Notes: generated by a model not told the origin, from the sequence alone. A stretch of 64,000 nucleotides of DNA from Mycobacterium dioxanotrophicus (GCF_002157835.1 NZ_CP020809.1:3968001-4032000); one strand, 5' to 3'. Counted from the first letter of the stretch, positions 34,256 to 44,498 are shown. Numbers and translations: made by a program.

Positions 34256-35308
34256 CTACGGGCGTGCCTCGAACACCAGATTGAACGGCGTCTCTGCAGC
34301 ACGGCGGAATCGCGTGAAGCCGCCGTCGTTCACCAGCACCTCGGCCAACCGGCGCTCGCCGGCCTGCGCACCCAGGGCCGGGCCCTTCTGCGCGAGTGAC
34401 ACGGGCACGCACACCAGTGAGGACGCCCCGTAGAACACCCTGCCGACCGGATTGAGATTCTCGGCCACGCTGTCCCCCGCGAACGGTTCGACCAGCAGGC
34501 AGTGACCGTCGGGCTTGAGCGCCTGCCGAGCGTGCCGCGCCGCACCGGATGGGTCGGCCATGTCGTGCAGGCAGTCGAAGAACGCGATCAGGTCATAGTC
34601 GTCGCCCCGATACGTGGTCGCATCAGCCACTTCGAAGCTCACATTGCCGACGCCGGCTTCGTCAGCGCGCTCGCGCGCGGTCTCGACCGAAGGACCGTGG
34701 TAGTCGATGCCGACGAACTCCGAATTCGGAAATGCCTGTGCCATGAGGATTGTGGTGACACCGTGCCCGCACCCCACGTCCGCGGCCCGACCCCCGAATT
34801 CGAGCTTGTCGACAGCGCCGTCGAGCGCAGGGAGCCACGATGACAGCAGGTTCGCCCTATATCCGGCCCGGAAGAACCGTTCGGTGCCGCGGAACAGGCA
34901 GGGATGGTGTTCACCCCACTCCATGCCGCCGCCGGTGCGGAAGTTCTCGAGGGCCCGGTCCTTGATGTGGAACAGGTCCTCGATGACCGCGTAGCCGCCG
35001 GGCAGATCGACCGGGCCGTCCGGATTGGCCAGGCACAACGCCTGCTCGTCGTTGAGGTGGTAGGTGTCGGTGGCGCCGTCGTAATCGACGTATCCGCCCG
35101 CGCACTGATTGCCCAGCCATTCCCGGATATAGCGCTCGCTGGTCCCGGTGCGCTCGGCCAGTTGGCCGGACGTCAGCCGTTCCCGGGCGAGCGCCGCATA
35201 CAGTCCGAGCTCGTCGCCGATCAGCACCAGAATGGCGCTCATCGCGGCGCCGAGATCGCCGACCGCCTGACCGAGAAATGCGTTGAGTTTGTCTTCGTCG
35301 ACGGCCAT
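34256..35308 (-). CDS. Class I SAM-dependent methyltransferase with N-terminal winged helix
   Basis: A 350-residue methyltransferase. Residues of about 20-90 form a winged-helix dimerisation domain (LGLYAALARERLTSGQLAERTGTSERYIREWL). The SAM-binding motif I is AADVGCGHGVTTILMA (about 175-190), followed by FVGIDYHGPS and DLIAFFDCLHDMADP. The layout matches mycobacterial Rv2258c-type proteins, whose substrates are unknown. The ribosome site lies in a long leader hairpin (35314-35382), so translation may be controlled. Confidence 0.88.
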   Translation of the reverse strand: MAVDEDKLNAFLGQAVGDLGAAMSAILVLIGDELGLYAALARERLTSGQLAERTGTSERYIREWLGNQCAGGYVDYDGATDTYHLNDEQALCLANPDGPVDLPGGYAVIEDLFHIKDRALENFRTGGGMEWGEHHPCLFRGTERFFRAGYRANLLSSWLPALDGAVDKLEFGGRAADVGCGHGVTTILMAQAFPNSEFVGIDYHGPSVETARERADEAGVGNVSFEVADATTYRGDDYDLIAFFDCLHDMADPSGAARHARQALKPDGHCLLVEPFAGDSVAENLNPVGRVFYGASSLVCVPVSLAQKGPALGAQAGERRLAEVLVNDGGFTRFRRAAETPFNLVFEARP

Positions 35309-35313
35309 CGTGA

Positions 35314-35382
35314 GCTCCTTCGCCTGCGGCCGCGCACCAACTGCGTGCAGGTTGAAGGTACTCCCGCAGGCGACCGAGGAGC
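35314..35382 (-). promoter_or_regulatory. Leader hairpin pairing with the methyltransferase ribosome site
   Basis: Read on the minus strand, GCTCCT (35382-35377) and CGCCTGCGG (35372-35364) pair with CCGCAGGCG (35329-35321) and AGGAGC (35319-35314). AGGAGC holds the Shine-Dalgarno of the gene starting at 35308. It could be a translation switch, or the terminator of the secreted-protein gene whose stop is 22 nt upstream. Confidence 0.55.
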
Positions 35383-35404
35383 TAGTGGCGAACTACCAGG
35401 CGGA

Positions 35405-35848
35405 CTACCACTGACCGAGCTGGCACCGCGGGCTGTAGGGATGATCGTTCTGCGTGGCGATCTGGCCGTCGACAGAGATCTCGCAGTGCGCGTTGGGAGC
35501 CTCACGGCCGCCATGCGTGGTGCTGCTGATCGTGAAGATCGCCCACTGCGGGTCGGCCAGCGTGGTGTCGAAAACCCAGGGGTTGTCCGGCCCGACGTTC
35601 ACAGAAGCCTTCTGCAGGTACTTGTACGGATCGGCGTTGTAGACGTCTTTGTTGGGCGGCTGCGTCGCCAGGTAGTAGAGGTCGAAATCGTAGGGAGCAC
35701 CCGACGTCAGCGTGTAACGGACCTGGTGTCCGGCCGCCGGATCGGCGTTCGCCACCGAAGTACCGACAGTCTGCCCCACCGCAATAGATGCTGCCGCGAC
35801 CGCCAACGCGGCTCCGACCCTGCTCGTCACGTTTCGCATGTTCCTCAT
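35405..35848 (-). CDS. Secreted protein of unknown function
   Basis: About 147 residues from ATG 35848. A signal peptide is clear: RN-rich start, hydrophobic VGAALAVAAASIAVG, and a likely signal peptidase cut after VANA just before DPAAGHQVRY. The exported part of about 115 residues has many aromatic and Pro residues and two Cys (HCEISVDG, PRCQLGQW), the second near the end, which could form a disulfide. It has the general look of mycobacterial MmpS-like secreted beta-rich proteins, but I cannot assign a family. ATG 35839 is an alternative start. Confidence 0.7.
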   Translation of the reverse strand: MRNMRNVTSRVGAALAVAAASIAVGQTVGTSVANADPAAGHQVRYTLTSGAPYDFDLYYLATQPPNKDVYNADPYKYLQKASVNVGPDNPWVFDTTLADPQWAIFTISSTTHGGREAPNAHCEISVDGQIATQNDHPYSPRCQLGQW

Positions 35849-35987
35849 ATCGAGGCACGCTACCGGGTTGTTACAGATGTGACATGCCCACGGGACCGGC
35901 AATGGCGGGTCGACGGGTTCACAAAACTGTTCCTGCCGGGAACATGACGGTCATCACCGGGTAACAAGTCGCTCCTAATTTCGCCGC

Positions 35988-37652
35988 ATGACACAAGAGC
36001 TCGGGAGCAAGCCACCGGACGAGTTGGTCGAGGACGACCTCGACACGATGACCGCCACCAGGGAGACCCTGGAGGACTACACCCTGCGGTTCGCGCCGCG
36101 CAGCTACCGCAAGTGGTCGACGCGCGTCGTCGGCATCTCCGCATTGGGGGGCATCGCTTATCTGGCCGACTTCGCGATCGGCGCCAACGTCGGCATCTCG
36201 TACGGCACCACCAACGCGTTGTGGGGCATCCTGATCTTCACGGTCGTCATCTTCCTCACCGGGTTCCCGGTGGCCTACTACTCGGCGCGCTACAACATCG
36301 ACCTGGACCTCGTCACGCGCGGCAGCGGATTCGGCTACTACGGCTCGGTCGTCACCAACGTCATCTTCGCGACCTTCACCTTCATCTTCTTCGCGCTCGA
36401 AGGCTCGATCATGGCCCAGGGCCTCAAACTGGGCCTGCACATCCCGTTGTCACTCGGCTACGCCGTGTCGACGCTGATCATCTTCCCGCTCGTCATCTAC
36501 GGCATGAAAGTGCTTTCCACACTGCAGGTTTGGACGACACCGCTGTGGCTGATCCTCATGGTGGCGCCCTTCGTCTATCTCGTCGTCACCCACCCCGAGT
36601 CGGTCGGCCAGTTCTTCGCCTACCAGGGTGAGAACGGCAAGGGCGGGTTCGACCTCGGTTCGACGCTGCTGGCCGCGGGTGTCTGCCTGTCGCTCATCGC
36701 CCAGATCGCCGAGCAGAACGACTACCTGCGCTTCATGCCGCCCCAGACGCCTGAGAACAAGCGCAGTTGGTGGACCTGGCTGATCCTGGCCGGCCCCGGC
36801 TGGGTGTTCTTCGGCGCCATCAAGCAGATCGTCGGCCTGTTCCTGGCGGTGTACCTGATCGCCAACGTCGCTGACAGCGCCGGGATCGCGAACCAGCCGG
36901 TGCACCAGTTCCTGGAGATCTACCAGAATTTCCTGCCCGGCTGGCTGGCGATGACGCTGGCCGTGGCCCTGGTCGTCATCAGCCAGATCAAGATCAATGT
37001 GACCAACGCGTACTCGGGGTCGCTGGCGTGGACCAACTCGTTCACCCGCGTCACCAAGCACTACCCCGGACGCATCGTGTTCCTCGGCGTGAACCTGCTG
37101 ATCGCACTGGTCCTCATGGAAGCCGACATGTTCAGCTTCCTCAACACGATCCTGGGCTTCTACGCCAACTGCGGCATGGCCTGGGTGGTGGTCGTGGCCA
37201 GCGACATCGTCTTCAACAAGTACCTGCTCAAACTGTCACCGAAAGAGCCGGAGTTCCGCCGCGGCATGCTCTACGCCTTCAATCCCGTGGGCTTCGGGTC
37301 GATGCTGCTGGCGGCGGGGCTCTCGGTGCTGGCGTTCTTCGGCGGGCTCGGTGAGACCGTGCGACCGTATTCGCCGCTGGTGGCGATCGGCCTCGGCGTC
37401 GTGCTTCCGCCGATCCTGGCCGTCGCCACGAAGGGCAAGTACTACCTGCGGCGCACCGACGACGGGATCGACCTGCCGATGTTCGACGAATTCGGCAACC
37501 CGTCCGGCGACCATCTCAAATGCCATGTGTGCCATCACGATTACGAACGCCCCGACATGCTCAAGTGTGAGACCCACGACGCGTTCGTGTGTTCGTTGTG
37601 CCTGAGCACCGACAAGGTCGCCGACCACGTGCTGCCGGCGTCTGCCCCGTAA
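35988..37652 (+). CDS. NCS1-family purine/pyrimidine permease with Cys-rich C-terminal tail
   Basis: A 554-residue transporter with about twelve membrane segments. NCS1 features are the GIAYLADFAIGANVG stretch in the first segment and GSGFGYYGSVVTN in the second region. It probably imports a nucleobase or related heterocycle by cation symport. The unusual part is the cytoplasmic tail after about residue 505: CHVCHHDYERPDMLKCETHD followed by CSLC makes a pattern of paired Cys and His that could bind zinc. The gene stands alone, so substrate and control are open. Confidence 0.85.
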   Translation: MTQELGSKPPDELVEDDLDTMTATRETLEDYTLRFAPRSYRKWSTRVVGISALGGIAYLADFAIGANVGISYGTTNALWGILIFTVVIFLTGFPVAYYSARYNIDLDLVTRGSGFGYYGSVVTNVIFATFTFIFFALEGSIMAQGLKLGLHIPLSLGYAVSTLIIFPLVIYGMKVLSTLQVWTTPLWLILMVAPFVYLVVTHPESVGQFFAYQGENGKGGFDLGSTLLAAGVCLSLIAQIAEQNDYLRFMPPQTPENKRSWWTWLILAGPGWVFFGAIKQIVGLFLAVYLIANVADSAGIANQPVHQFLEIYQNFLPGWLAMTLAVALVVISQIKINVTNAYSGSLAWTNSFTRVTKHYPGRIVFLGVNLLIALVLMEADMFSFLNTILGFYANCGMAWVVVVASDIVFNKYLLKLSPKEPEFRRGMLYAFNPVGFGSMLLAAGLSVLAFFGGLGETVRPYSPLVAIGLGVVLPPILAVATKGKYYLRRTDDGIDLPMFDEFGNPSGDHLKCHVCHHDYERPDMLKCETHDAFVCSLCLSTDKVADHVLPASAP

Positions 37653-37951
37653 GCACCGCGAGCGCGCGCCCCGCGTTGCACCGCAAGTTGCACCGCGCGT
37701 TGCACCGCGAGCGTGCGTGTCTGCCGGCCGACACGCCGCAAATCCTCAGCAGTTCACGCACGGTCGCGGCCTGCGAGCGTGCGTGAACTGCTGTGGGCGT
37801 GCGGGCTGACGACATTGCCGGCCGCACACGCGGCCGTCCGACGCAGCGCGAGCGTGCACAAAGTGCTGCCCGCGAGCGGCGTGTCGAGGAACAGACACGC
37901 ACGCTCGCGGTGCTAGGGGTGACGCACGGTGCCAGGGTGACGCGCGCGGCG
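37653..37951. repeat. Multi-hairpin palindromic element between permease and hisS
   Basis: The gap between two convergent genes is filled by structure. Outer arms of 38 nt (37702-37739 and 37876-37913) pair at 22 bp, skip 5, then pair at 11 more. Inside are three hairpins: 37747-37762 with 37778-37793 (16 bp), 37819-37825 with 37830-37836 (7 bp) and 37856-37859 with 37863-37866. GCGAGCGTGC recurs at 37707, 37774 and 37849. It may be a two-way terminator, a mobile palindrome family or a structured RNA. Confidence 0.85.
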
Positions 37952-39235
37952 CTAGGCCAGGCGGGAAAGCAGGTCGGCGACAACGGCATCGGCGGCGACA
38001 TCGACCTGCTCGCCGGTCGAGAGATCCTTGACGCCGATGGTGCCTGCCTCGATGTCGCGGTCGCCCGCGACGAGCGCAAACTTGGCGCCGGACCGGTCGG
38101 CCGCCTTCATCGCGCCCTTGAGTCCACGGTCGCCGTAAGCGAGGTCGACGCGCACGCCGGCGGCCCGCAGCCGGGCGGCCAGCTTGACCAGCTCCAGCTT
38201 GGCGGCCTCCCCGAGCGGCACCCCGAACACCTGCACGCCGAGTTCGGCACCGGCGGCCGTCTTCCCTTCGGCCTGCAGTGCCAGCAGGGTGCGGTCGACG
38301 CCGAGCCCGAAACCGATGCCCGAGACGTCCTGACCACCGAGCCGACGCATGAGCCCGTCATAGCGGCCACCGCCACCGATACCCGACTGCGCCCCCAGGC
38401 CGTCGTGGACGAACTCGAACGTCGTCTTGGTGTAGTAGTCGAGACCCCGCACCATGCGCGGGTTGATGACGTAGGGAATCCCGAGCGCGTCGAGGTTCGC
38501 CTGCACGCTTTCGAAGTGCTGCTTGGCGGTGTCGGAGAGGTGGTCGAGCATGAGCGGCGCGTCGGCGGTCATCTCGCGCACCTCGGGCCGCTTGTCGTCG
38601 AGCACCCGCAGCGGGTTGATCTCCGCGCGCCGCCGGGTCTCCTCGTCGAGATCGAGCTTGAACAGGAAGGCCTGCAGGAGCTCGCGGTAGGCTGGGCGGC
38701 AGGTGTCGTCGCCCAGCGAGGTGAGCTCCAAGCGGAAGCCGTCGAGGCCCAGCGACCGGAATCCGGAGTCGGCGACTGCGATCACCTCGGCGTCCAGCGC
38801 CGGATCGTCGACGCCGATGGCCTCGACCCCCACCTGCTGCAGCTGGCGGTAGCGTCCCGCCTGGGGCCGCTCGTAGCGGAAGAACGGGCCCGAGTAGCAC
38901 AGCTTGACGGGCAAGGCCCCGCGGTCGAGCCGGTGCTGGATGACCGCACGGATCACCCCGGCGGTGCCTTCGGGACGCAGCGTCACCGAGCGCTCACCGC
39001 GGTCGGCGAAGGTGTACATCTCCTTGGACACCACGTCCGTGGACTCCCCGACGCCGCGCGCGAACAGCGCGGTGTCCTCGAAAATCGGCAGCTCGATGTC
39101 GCCGTATCCGGCGCGGCGCGCCGAGCTCAGCAGACCCTCGCGCACCGCGACGAACTGCGCGGAGTCCGGCGGCAGGTAGTCGGGAATGCCCTTGGGAGCC
39201 TGGAACGCGACAGGCGAAGCGGAAATCTCAGTCAC
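37952..39235 (-). CDS. hisS: Histidyl-tRNA synthetase
   Basis: A 427-residue class II synthetase. Family features are [15 protein letters not shown] (motif 2 region), [20 protein letters not shown], the histidine-binding [14 protein letters not shown] and [10 protein letters not shown], and motif 3 [15 protein letters not shown]-terminal anticodon-binding domain follows ([11 protein letters not shown] to the end). It is coupled to the upstream metallo-hydrolase (overlap 39232-39235), as Rv2580c and Rv2581c are in M. tuberculosis. Length is normal. Confidence 0.98.
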   Translation of the reverse strand: MTEISASPVAFQAPKGIPDYLPPDSAQFVAVREGLLSSARRAGYGDIELPIFEDTALFARGVGESTDVVSKEMYTFADRGERSVTLRPEGTAGVIRAVIQHRLDRGALPVKLCYSGPFFRYERPQAGRYRQLQQVGVEAIGVDDPALDAEVIAVADSGFRSLGLDGFRLELTSLGDDTCRPAYRELLQAFLFKLDLDEETRRRAEINPLRVLDDKRPEVREMTADAPLMLDHLSDTAKQHFESVQANLDALGIPYVINPRMVRGLDYYTKTTFEFVHDGLGAQSGIGGGGRYDGLMRRLGGQDVSGIGFGLGVDRTLLALQAEGKTAAGAELGVQVFGVPLGEAAKLELVKLAARLRAAGVRVDLAYGDRGLKGAMKAADRSGAKFALVAGDRDIEAGTIGVKDLSTGEQVDVAADAVVADLLSRLA

Positions 39236-39924
39236 AGAGTCAAACCTTCGAGAAATGGATTGGTACGGCGTTCGTGCCCGATCGTCGAGCGCGGACCGTG
39301 TCCAGGTAGTACCACGGTGTCGTCGTCGAGCACCAACAGTTTTGTCACGATCGACCCCAGCAGGTCCCGGCCGCTGCCGCCGGGCAGGTCGGTGCGTCCG
39401 ACCGACGACCGGAACAGCGTATCGCCAGTGAACACCGCCCCCGCCGCGCCATCGGCCAGTCGAAAGACCACCGACCCGCGGGTGTGGCCGGGTGTGTGGT
39501 CGACGGCGACGCTCAGGCCGCCGAGCTCTACGGTGTCGCCGTCGCGGTCCAGTTCCACGAGCTGGCGCGGTTCGGAGAACAACACTCCCAACGCCAGCTG
39601 CGCCAGCCGGGGCCCGAACCCCTTGATCGGGTCGGTGAGCATGAACCGGTCCTCTGGATGGATGTAAGCCGGGCAGCCGTAGGTGTCGGCCACCTTCTGC
39701 GCCGACCAGATGTGGTCGATGTGGCCGTGGGTGAGCAGAACCGCCGCCGGGGTGAGCCGGTTTTCGTCGAGGATCCGCCGCAGCGGCCCCATCGCCCGCT
39801 GACCTGGGTCGACGATGATCGCGTCAGCCCCGGGCCGCTGCGCCACGACGTAGCAATTGCACGCGAGCAGCCCGGCCGGAAATCCGGTGATCAACACGTT
39901 GCCAGTTTCCCACGCCGGAATCAC
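39232..39924 (-). CDS. Metallo-beta-lactamase-fold hydrolase (glyoxalase II-like, Rv2581c type)
   Basis: A 230-residue metallo-hydrolase. The binuclear metal motif is H66-x-H68-x-D70-H71 ([11 protein letters not shown]), later ligands are in [10 protein letters not shown] and FTGDTLF, and LPGHGP lies near the end. It is probably a thioesterase of the hydroxyacylglutathione-hydrolase type, although mycobacteria use mycothiol rather than glutathione. The start is GTG 39924; GTG 39897 is an alternative. It is transcribed with hisS. Confidence 0.9.
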   Translation of the reverse strand: MIPAWETGNVLITGFPAGLLACNCYVVAQRPGADAIIVDPGQRAMGPLRRILDENRLTPAAVLLTHGHIDHIWSAQKVADTYGCPAYIHPEDRFMLTDPIKGFGPRLAQLALGVLFSEPRQLVELDRDGDTVELGGLSVAVDHTPGHTRGSVVFRLADGAAGAVFTGDTLFRSSVGRTDLPGGSGRDLLGSIVTKLLVLDDDTVVLPGHGPRSTIGHERRTNPFLEGLTL

Positions 39925-40030
39925 ACCTCCTGTTCACGCGGGTCGACAGGCCCGTGGCCGGCATCACCTGGCACACTCGATGCGAATCGGAACATCCCCT
40001 GACGTGCACACGAGGAAGAGGACGAACGCG

Positions 40031-40897
<867 letters not shown>

Positions 40898-40900
40898 CCC

Positions 40901-41917
40901 GTGACGACCCCACCGCCGGAGGGCGGATACCAGCCCGGATATCCGCCCCCGCCGGTCGGGTACCCCCAGCCGCCGCGGCCGACCAACGGCCTGGCGATCG
41001 CGGCGCTGATCTGTGGATTCCTGTTCGCGCCGCTCGGCATCATCTTCGGGCACATCTCGCTGTCGCAGATCCGCCGCACCGGGGAACAGGGCCGCGGCCT
41101 GGCGATCGTCGGCCTCGTGCTGGGCTATCTCTTCACGGCGCTGACCGTGCTCGCGGTGGTCCTCGTGGTGGCAGCCAGCGTGTTCACCGCCGGTTTCCTC
41201 GGGGAACTCAAAGGGGCGATCGACAGCAGCGCCACGGCGTATCCGTCCCCGACCGCGCAACCGACCGGTCCGCCACCACCGACCGGGACATTGCCGCCAT
41301 CGCCCTCACCACGGGCCACCGCCGGCTCCAACTGCCAATACCCGGCCTCCGGCGCGGCGGACAAGCCGAATACGCCGCCCCGCGCCGGCACGGTTCCCAC
41401 CGTCCCGGCCACCGTCAGCGCCAGCATCACCACCAACCAGGGCAACATCGGCCTGCAGCTCGACAACGCCAAGGCCCCGTGCACCGTCAACAACTTTGCG
41501 AGCCTCGCCCAGCAGGGTTTCTACGACAACACCCCGTGCCACCGGCTGACCTCGGGCTCCCTGTCGGTCCTGCAGTGCGGTGACCCCACCGGAACGGGCA
41601 CCGGCGGGCCCGGTTACGAGTTCGCCGACGAATACCCCGTCGATCAGTACCCGCCGGGTGATCCCGCGCTGCAGCAGCCCATCCTCTATCCGCGCGGCAC
41701 CCTGGCCATGGCCAACGCGGGGCCCGGCACCAACGGCAGCCAGTTCTTCCTCGTCTACCAGGATTCGCAGCTGCCGCCGAACTACACCAAGTTCGGCACC
41801 ATCGACGCCACCGGGCTGGCCACCCTCGACAAGATCGCCGCGGGCGGCATTGCCGGAGGCGGGCAGGACGGGCAGCCGGCCACTCCGGTGACCATCACCT
41901 CAGCCCGGCTGGACTGA
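40901..41917 (+). CDS. Second cyclophilin, fused to a DUF4190-type membrane module
   Basis: A 338-residue paralogue of the preceding gene. The N-terminus is Pro/Gly/Tyr-rich (about 1-28), followed by two membrane segments (about 30-55 and 68-95) of the DUF4190 kind (GLAIAALICGFLFAPLGIIFGHISLSQIRRTGEQ), a Pro/Ser/Thr linker and a cyclophilin domain nearly matching the first (TTNQGNIGLQLDNAKAPCTV, CHRLTSGSLSVLQCG, NGSQFFLVY). The gene pair arose by tandem duplication with a changed membrane anchor. It starts at GTG 40901 and is followed after 3 nt by the SecD-like gene. Confidence 0.9.
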   Translation: MTTPPPEGGYQPGYPPPPVGYPQPPRPTNGLAIAALICGFLFAPLGIIFGHISLSQIRRTGEQGRGLAIVGLVLGYLFTALTVLAVVLVVAASVFTAGFLGELKGAIDSSATAYPSPTAQPTGPPPPTGTLPPSPSPRATAGSNCQYPASGAADKPNTPPRAGTVPTVPATVSASITTNQGNIGLQLDNAKAPCTVNNFASLAQQGFYDNTPCHRLTSGSLSVLQCGDPTGTGTGGPGYEFADEYPVDQYPPGDPALQQPILYPRGTLAMANAGPGTNGSQFFLVYQDSQLPPNYTKFGTIDATGLATLDKIAAGGIAGGGQDGQPATPVTITSARLD

Positions 41918-41920
41918 CCG

Positions 41921-42976
41921 ATGTATCCGCAGCAACCACCCGGTCGGCCCACCGCGGTGCCCCGCGCTCTCGTAGTACTGGCTCTCCTGCTCGCCGTCCT
42001 CGGCTACGGGCTGGCCGTGTTCGCGAGCAGGAACATCTGGCAGACCAGGGACGCCACCAGGCTGACCTTCGCCGCACACACCACGGATGGTGCACCGCCG
42101 CCACCCGACGCCTTGGCCGCTGCCGTCAACGTCGTGCAGCGCCGACTCGACGGGCTCAAGGTCCCCGGTGCCGCTGTGACCGTCGACGGCACGAACGTGG
42201 TGGCCACTGTGCCGGCCGGCGGGCCCGACGTGGTTGCGGACCTCACGCGGATGGGCCAGCTCGCCATCCGGCCGGTGATCCACGCGATCCCCGCGCAATC
42301 CGGCGGTGCGCCAGCGACCCCCACCTCGCCACCGAAACCCGCCGATCCGGCGCGGAGCGCCGACGAGAAGCAGTTGCGGCAGAGCACCAATCCGTCGATC
42401 CAGATCCTGGCGCTGCAGTTCCAGGCCACCCGCTGCGGTGACGACGACTCGCTCGCCGGCCATGACGATCCGAAGCTGCCGCTGGTCACCTGCTCGACCG
42501 ACGGCAAGACCGTCTATCTGCTCGACAAGTCGATTCTGACCGGGTCGAATGTCCGCCGCGCGACGTCGCACTGGGACGACCACAACGGTCAGCACGTCGT
42601 CGACCTCGAGTTCGACGACTCCGGGGCGCGTACGTGGGCGGATTTCACCGCCGCCAACATCGGCACCCAAACCGCCTTCACCCTCGACACCCGGGTGGTC
42701 AGCGCCCCGGAGATCCGCGAAGCCATCCCGGGCGGCCGCACCCAGATCAGCGGCGGCTTCACCGCCGACACTGCGCGCGAGCTGGCCGGCACACTGCAGG
42801 CCGGCATGTTGCCGGTGGTCCTCACCCTCGACTCGTCCGAGCCCGCGACACTCTCGGCGACACGGTTCTCCGCGTTGATGCGCGTGCCCATCATCGTCGC
42901 GGGTGTCGACCTGCTGGCGGTCATCGTGGTGACCACCGTCTGGCTCATCCGGCGCCGGCCTACGCCGCAGTTGTGA
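41921..42976 (+). CDS. SecD-like protein with only the periplasmic (P1) region
   Basis: A 351-residue paralogue of the SecD protein encoded at 58-60 kb. After an N-terminal membrane segment (about 14-35) it keeps the SecD base and head: [78 protein letters not shown] and [20 protein letters not shown], often identical to SecD. The multi-spanning RND-type C-terminal half is absent; a single membrane segment (about 318-342) closes the protein. The SecD Pro/Ala linker is almost missing. It cannot transport alone but could act on exported proteins together with the two cyclophilins just upstream. It overlaps the convergent permease by 17 nt. Confidence 0.88.
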   Translation: MYPQQPPGRPTAVPRALVVLALLLAVLGYGLAVFASRNIWQTRDATRLTFAAHTTDGAPPPPDALAAAVNVVQRRLDGLKVPGAAVTVDGTNVVATVPAGGPDVVADLTRMGQLAIRPVIHAIPAQSGGAPATPTSPPKPADPARSADEKQLRQSTNPSIQILALQFQATRCGDDDSLAGHDDPKLPLVTCSTDGKTVYLLDKSILTGSNVRRATSHWDDHNGQHVVDLEFDDSGARTWADFTAANIGTQTAFTLDTRVVSAPEIREAIPGGRTQISGGFTADTARELAGTLQAGMLPVVLTLDSSEPATLSATRFSALMRVPIIVAGVDLLAVIVVTTVWLIRRRPTPQL

Positions 42977-44390
42977 CGGTGCGACGGCGCAGCGCCCAGT
43001 ACAGCCCACCGGCCACCACGCTGCCGGACAGCCAGGAGAAATCGGTGTTGCCCAGCGCGGTGGCCACCGGACCCTGCATGGCCGGCACCAAGCCGTACTG
43101 CCATGCCCAACCGGCCACGATCCCAGCGGCCAAGCTCACCAGCCCGGCCATATTCCAACGGGCATAAGCGGATTCGCGTGCGGGCAGATACAGCCCCGCA
43201 ACGTCGAGGACACCGCGCCGCACCCCGGTGTAGTCCACCACCATGATCGCGGCCCACGGGCTGATCCAGACCAGGATCGACACCATCCAGTTGTCGAAGG
43301 CCTGCGCGAAGCTGTCCGCCTCCACGAACACGGCCAGCACGATCGAAGCCACCAGTCCGGCGCCCAATGTCACCTTCCACCGCGCCGCCCGAACGCCGAT
43401 GGACAGTGCCGCCAGCGAGCAGGAATAGAGGTTCAGGATGTTCGTCGCGATGGGCCCGTGCACGAGCAGGAGCAGGACCGGCACCGCCATCACCCCGAAC
43501 GTCGAGACCACCAGCGCCGACGGATCACTGCCGCCACCGGCACTGGCCAGGCAGGCACCGAGGGCGGCCAGCCACACGGTCGGCACGTACATGCCCAACG
43601 ACGACGACCAGAACACCGACCGCGACGACGCCGACACCCGCACGAAGCGGCTGTAGTCCGACGCGTAGGGAATCCACGTCAATCCCCAGCCGATGCCGAT
43701 GGCCGTGAGCAACTGCGTGACCGCGGTGAACTTCTCCCCCGAACTCATCGCCTGCCCCGCCAACGACCAGTGCACGTCGGTGGTCACCAGGGCCAGCACC
43801 GTCATGACCGCCATCACCAGCGCCGTCGCCGGCACGGTGTACTTCTCGAAGCTGCGAATCGCGTAGAAGCCGTACAGCGCCAGCCCCAGCTGGGCAGCCA
43901 TGATGGCCGCTGCCACAACCACTTTCAGCCAGATGCCACCCGTCAACCCGAATTCCCGGAGCATCGCCATCACGAGGTCGAGCACCACCCAGGTGTTGAC
44001 TCCGACCCATCCCATCGTCAGCAGGAATTGCACGAGGCCTGGCACGACCGCCCCCGACAAGCCGAACGCGGCACGCCCGAGCACCATCTGGTTCACGGCC
44101 GTGCGATGCCCGATGACGTTGAACACCCCGAACACGGCGCAGCCGACGACATTGCCGACGGCCACCACGATCAGTGTTTCGACGAGGCTCAGGCCCAGGG
44201 TGATGCCCAACGCACCGAGCACCCAGTTGATAGGTGCGATGTTGGCGCCACACCAGATCCAGAACAGCTCCCACGGCGAACAGTCACGGCTTTCGGCGCC
44301 GATCGGCTCGATGCCGTGGGCGTCGAACGGCACCCCGGCCGTCGGCGGTGGCGCGGGTGCGGTCAGTGGTGTGGTCGGTCGGGTCGACAT
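42960..44390 (-). CDS. NCS1-family (CodB-like) cytosine/purine permease
   Basis: A 476-residue transporter with about twelve membrane segments. Signature regions are CSPWELFWIWCGANIAPINWVLGAL in segment 1 and VGNVVGCAVFGVFNVIGHRTAVNQMVLGRAAFG in segment 2-3, close to cytosine permease-like proteins. ATG 44390 has GAGGAG close upstream and is preferred to ATG 44465. It is divergent from the pucR gene, which probably controls it through the inverted repeat at 44451-44495. The likely substrate is a nitrogen heterocycle. Confidence 0.88.
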   Translation of the reverse strand: MSTRPTTPLTAPAPPPTAGVPFDAHGIEPIGAESRDCSPWELFWIWCGANIAPINWVLGALGITLGLSLVETLIVVAVGNVVGCAVFGVFNVIGHRTAVNQMVLGRAAFGLSGAVVPGLVQFLLTMGWVGVNTWVVLDLVMAMLREFGLTGGIWLKVVVAAAIMAAQLGLALYGFYAIRSFEKYTVPATALVMAVMTVLALVTTDVHWSLAGQAMSSGEKFTAVTQLLTAIGIGWGLTWIPYASDYSRFVRVSASSRSVFWSSSLGMYVPTVWLAALGACLASAGGGSDPSALVVSTFGVMAVPVLLLLVHGPIATNILNLYSCSLAALSIGVRAARWKVTLGAGLVASIVLAVFVEADSFAQAFDNWMVSILVWISPWAAIMVVDYTGVRRGVLDVAGLYLPARESAYARWNMAGLVSLAAGIVAGWAWQYGLVPAMQGPVATALGNTDFSWLSGSVVAGGLYWALRRRTVTTAA

Positions 44391-44450
44391 CCAGGGCTCC
44401 TCACGTATCGGATTCCGCCCATCGAAACACCGCGGACACCCCGCAACGAG

Positions 44451-44495
44451 TGTATAAACATCCATGATCTACCAACACGATTGGATGTATGCACA
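44451..44495. promoter_or_regulatory. Inverted repeat in the permease/pucR gap (probable PucR site)
   Basis: TGTATAAACATCCA (44451-44464) and TTGGATGTATGCACA (44481-44495) are imperfect inverted copies around a 16-nt centre, with the core ACATCC/GGATGT exact. It lies between the divergent permease and pucR starts. Confidence 0.5.
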
Positions 44496-44498
44496 CCG

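Noticed and set aside
37561..38079. Ser/Arg-rich 172-codon minus-strand frame over the permease-hisS gap
   Set aside because: It is open only because the palindromic GCGAGCGTGC repeats lack stops; no ribosome site and no conserved features.
37793..39667. 624-codon plus-strand frame over hisS and the MBL gene
   Set aside because: It lies antisense to two unmistakable enzymes and includes the palindromic element; a shadow of GC-rich coding.
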